The notes beneath the pieces were generated by a model, which saw only the letters and a program-made list of their open reading frames with translations, was not told the origin of the DNA and did no database searches. Positions 6,547 through 8,911 of a stretch of DNA of 8,911 bases are shown here, piece after piece; position 1 is the first letter of the stretch; every line of letters begins with the position of its first letter. Position numbers and translations under genes: made by a program. The DNA lies in the NCBI GenBank assembly GCA_029934675.1, contig JAOZLT010000050.1, positions 1 through 8,911 on the forward strand. Direction: 5' to 3'. Origin of the DNA: Candidatus Altimarinota bacterium. GTDB lineage: Bacteria > Patescibacteriota > Gracilibacteria > UM-FILTER-43-11.

Positions 6547-6588
6547 ATTACAAGATTAAAATAGCAAATAATCTTATAATCTTGTAAT
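6547..6588. repeat. 12-bp perfect inverted repeat where repeat orientation flips
   Basis: ATTACAAGATTA (6547-6558) and TAATCTTGTAAT (6577-6588) are perfect 12-bp arms around an 18-base loop. Left of it the repeat modules run in one orientation; right of it (to 6660) the text reads as their reverse complement, for example CTTGTAATTTTGTAATAG. It could form a stem-loop after the 3' end of the ATPase gene, but the stem is AT-rich and I do not call a terminator. Confidence 0.65.
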
Positions 6589-6660
6589 TTTGTAATAGTG
6601 AGCATAGCGAACGTTTTTAATTTTCTAATAGCCTCGAAGAGGCGTTTTGTAATCTTGTAA
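6589..6660. repeat. Inverted repeat modules and a small GC hairpin at the 3' side of the ATPase gene
   Basis: These are reverse-complement copies of the modules at 6301-6546, ending at the stop codon of the minus-strand ATPase gene. GCCTC-GAA-GAGGC at 6631-6643 is a perfect 5-bp hairpin. On the minus strand, downstream of the ATPase gene, it is followed by TATTAGAAAATT rather than a T run, so termination there is only a weak possibility. The remainder of the 360-base gap holds no gene that I can support. Confidence 0.55.
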
Positions 6661-8901
6661 TTAGATAATTCCTAATCTCGCTTCGATTTCCTGATCCACA
6701 AACATCTTCTTACGCCCATATTTCATACGTGAGTATTTCTTGAGGATTTCAGCCATTTTGTCGGTTCCCTGAGGATCCCAAATGGTTTGCAAAGAGAATG
6801 GACGAGAGGTTGTATTGTTGATGTTTAGTTTTACGTAAGCGCTGTAATTCGCGATACTTAGGATATCCTGTTGAGAGAGTAGTGGTGCATATTCTTTTGC
6901 TAAATACTCCGCATCATCCGCACCAACTTTAAAACTAAGCATAGTACCCACATTACCAAATACTGCATCACGTACACGAGTATCATCTTTTCCGGACGGA
7001 GTTTTGGTGAGCTGTGCGATATACTGATGGGCCATTATAAGTGATAAACGGTATTTACGAGCTTCAGATAAAATTGAGGCAAATGTATCTGTGGCGAAGT
7101 TCTGGAATTCATCCACGTACATAAAAAAATCTTTACGCTCAGCTTTAGGTATTTCCTGCCTACTCATAGCAGCCATATTTATTTTATTAACAAAAATCAG
7201 ACCCAAAAGCTGTGCATTCACATCTCCTATTTTACCTTTTGAGAGATTAACCAAAAGGACTTTTTCAGTATCCATAATTTCACGGATATTAAACGCGCTT
7301 TTTGGTTGACCGATTATATTACGGATTGTGGTATTTGTAATAAATGGACCAAATTTGGAACTGAAATACGGAATCATCTCCTGCTTTTCACGTTCACCTG
7401 TATTGGCATATTCATGATCCCAGAAAGATTTAACTACAGCATTTGTAACTTTTCCGAGTTTGTATTTTAGAAATTCCGGATCAGTAAATATTCGTGGTAC
7501 ATCGATTAAAGTTGCCCCTTCTTCTTCATCTTCCATGAGAGTAAGACAGGCATTACGGAAGTAATGCTGAATACGAGGACCGAAAATCTCATCACCAAAT
7601 AATTTGATGAAAATTTCCATCGCATCCAATGACGCTCTATCTCTTTCTTCAGGAGTATGAGCTTCTAGTAAATTCAATCCCATTGGTCGCTCTGTATCGG
7701 ATGGGTCAAATATAACTATATCTTTTGCACGTTCTTTTTGAACTATTTTAATAGTATCTTCTACTAAATCTCCATGTGGATCAATAAGGCAAATACCATT
7801 ACCATTCCAAATGTCCTGACGAGCCATATAGTTGAGCAATACAGACTTACCGGAACCAGATTTCCCGATTACATACTGATGTCTTGTCCTATCATCCTTC
7901 ATAATCCTTACATCTCTATTTTCACCACGATATGAACTTTTACCTATAACCACGCCTTCTGTAGGTAAGTCAATTGGAGGTGGAAGTACTTTGTACTGTA
8001 GCCATTTAATAATTGGGATGGCGTTATATCGCGAATCTGGGAAGTGGACTAATGATGCTAACTCATCTTGGCTAAATAGGTTCTGTTTATGAAAAATCCC
8101 TGGCATCCTACGCCGAAATAAGTACTTCATCATCGGATTATTGATGAAATCTAGTGGAAAAATACGTCTTCCCTGAAATGCATTCAGATAAGCATCGTGA
8201 TAAATACTAAAAGCCACATTCATATTGTTTGTAATGCTGGTAGCTCTTTGTTTCGTATCAGCTACACCAAATATTCGAATTGAAGTGTCAAAACCTACCT
8301 GACCTGCCTTTTCACCAATTTTCTTATAAGCCTCCTCTTTGGCTGCCAACATACGGATGTAGGAATCTCCACTACTTGCCCCCGGTGCCATATTCCCCTT
8401 CTTGCCGAACGGCATCATAAACCTGATTACATTAATCAGAAGTGCGAGTATTGGACCGATTATAGGAATGGGGATTTTTAATGGAAGTGCCTGTTTTTTA
8501 AAAAGTGCAGTACCAACTCTTTCCGTTTTCTTGCGCCATTTTTCGTTAGCGACTGGATTAATAATCATTTGTATTGCAGCTTTCTCTCCATCCTCTAATT
8601 TTGATAAAACATTTGCAATATCATTCAAAGGATCTTGCTCCATAGTTTTATATGTAGTAATGGGGAACCAATAGTCTTTTTTTGTATACATAAAATAGCC
8701 CCTAACCTTTTTACCTTTCTCAAATAAGCTATAAGGTTCTTTTGTAGTTTCTATATCCGCGTCTTTGTAGAAAGACGTAATCTGCTTCTCAATAATATTC
8801 CTATAATATTTATTAGTAACAACATAAAAACTTAGCTGGTGGTTCTCTATGAACAACTCAAATGAAACGTTATCCTCCTGCCAGATCTTTGTTTTTATCA
8901 T
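6661..8901 (-). CDS. VirD4/TraG/TrwB-like type IV secretion ATPase, probably 5'-truncated by the window
   Basis: The 746 visible residues form a membrane-anchored hexameric-type motor ATPase related to conjugative coupling proteins. Residues 1-135 are an alpha/beta N-terminal region, and 143-165 (IPIPIIGPILALLINVIRFM) is one hydrophobic segment. Walker A is GKSGSGKS (346-353). ICLIDPHGDLVED (370-382) follows in the nucleotide-binding core. Walker B is FFMYVDEFQNFA (592-603, Asp597-Glu598), followed by LSEARKYRLSLIMAHQYIAQL (611-631), the usual sensor stretch. Family members drive DNA or protein through type IV secretion or pilus-like machines; in patescibacteria similar proteins are common and their substrate is mostly unknown. 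The ATG at 8899-8901 begins abruptly inside what looks like a conserved N-terminal fold, and the frame stays open to the edge (8902-8910 reads L-W-N), so the true start may lie outside. No relaxase or other secretion gene is in view, so conjugation is not implied. Confidence 0.88.
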   Translation of the reverse strand: MIKTKIWQEDNVSFELFIENHQLSFYVVTNKYYRNIIEKQITSFYKDADIETTKEPYSLFEKGKKVRGYFMYTKKDYWFPITTYKTMEQDPLNDIANVLSKLEDGEKAAIQMIINPVANEKWRKKTERVGTALFKKQALPLKIPIPIIGPILALLINVIRFMMPFGKKGNMAPGASSGDSYIRMLAAKEEAYKKIGEKAGQVGFDTSIRIFGVADTKQRATSITNNMNVAFSIYHDAYLNAFQGRRIFPLDFINNPMMKYLFRRRMPGIFHKQNLFSQDELASLVHFPDSRYNAIPIIKWLQYKVLPPPIDLPTEGVVIGKSSYRGENRDVRIMKDDRTRHQYVIGKSGSGKSVLLNYMARQDIWNGNGICLIDPHGDLVEDTIKIVQKERAKDIVIFDPSDTERPMGLNLLEAHTPEERDRASLDAMEIFIKLFGDEIFGPRIQHYFRNACLTLMEDEEEGATLIDVPRIFTDPEFLKYKLGKVTNAVVKSFWDHEYANTGEREKQEMIPYFSSKFGPFITNTTIRNIIGQPKSAFNIREIMDTEKVLLVNLSKGKIGDVNAQLLGLIFVNKINMAAMSRQEIPKAERKDFFMYVDEFQNFATDTFASILSEARKYRLSLIMAHQYIAQLTKTPSGKDDTRVRDAVFGNVGTMLSFKVGADDAEYLAKEYAPLLSQQDILSIANYSAYVKLNINNTTSRPFSLQTIWDPQGTDKMAEILKKYSRMKYGRKKMFVDQEIEARLGII

Positions 8902-8911
8902 ATTCCATAGA

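Noticed and set aside
6631..6643. Intrinsic terminator for the ATPase gene at GCCTC-GAA-GAGGC
   Set aside because: The stem is only 5 bp, and on the minus strand it is followed by TATTAGAAAATT instead of a T run.
1..8911. UGA recoded as glycine, as in Gracilibacteria and Absconditabacteria
   Set aside because: All long conserved frames run through without internal TGA, and conserved glycines are encoded by GGN. The standard bacterial code explains everything seen.

Overview
This is an AT-rich bacterial window read with the standard code: all long frames are free of internal TGA, and the visible stops are TAG or TAA. The best guess for the host is a member of the Candidate Phyla Radiation (Patescibacteria). 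That rests on the type of conjugative-ATPase-like protein at the right end, on the fused ATP-grasp/retropepsin-like/DUF1704 protein, and on the lack of clear Shine-Dalgarno motifs. It is inference; there is no rRNA or other phylogenetic marker here.

Layout from left to right. (1) Positions 1-1191 hold two minus-strand genes for small, charged, all-helical proteins that I do not recognise; the left one runs off the window. This stretch is visibly more AT-rich than the rest and looks like accessory DNA. (2) A plus-strand PEBP/YbhB-family gene lies at 1276-1857, probably a lipoprotein with an uncertain start, divergent from the gene on its left. A good sigma70-type promoter for that left-hand gene sits between them. 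(3) Positions 1860-2270 fill the gap between two convergent genes with a tandem repeat array bounded by a perfect 17-bp inverted repeat. (4) A minus-strand gene at 2272-4635 encodes a 787-residue fusion of an ATP-grasp ligase, a retropepsin-like domain whose catalytic D-T-G has been lost, and a DUF1704/MATCAP-type zinc carboxypeptidase. (5) A minus-strand gene at 4807-6300 encodes a secreted PKD domain, an unassigned alpha/beta domain and the seven-helix membrane module usually attached to an inactive transglutaminase. (6) Positions 6301-6660 are another non-coding tract of modular repeats. (7) A minus-strand gene at 6661-8901 encodes a membrane-anchored VirD4/TraG/TrwB-like ATPase, probably missing its N-terminus at the window edge.

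The central pair (2272-6300) is the most interesting part. ATP-grasp ligases of this subtype, retropepsin-like RimB-family proteins and 7TM-transglutaminase-like membrane proteins are known to occur as neighbours in other bacteria and have been proposed to act in peptide tagging or amide-bond synthesis. Here the ligase and protease partners are merged into one chain, the aspartic protease is apparently dead and may survive as a binding module, and a metallopeptidase is added. The membrane partner carries PKD and another extracytoplasmic domain where the inactive transglutaminase would be expected. A ligase joined to a MATCAP-type carboxypeptidase resembles, by analogy, a writer/eraser pair such as tubulin tyrosination and detyrosination.

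All three larger intergenic gaps (1858-2271, 4636-4806, 6301-6660) are filled with short modular direct and inverted repeats, each gap with its own sequence family.
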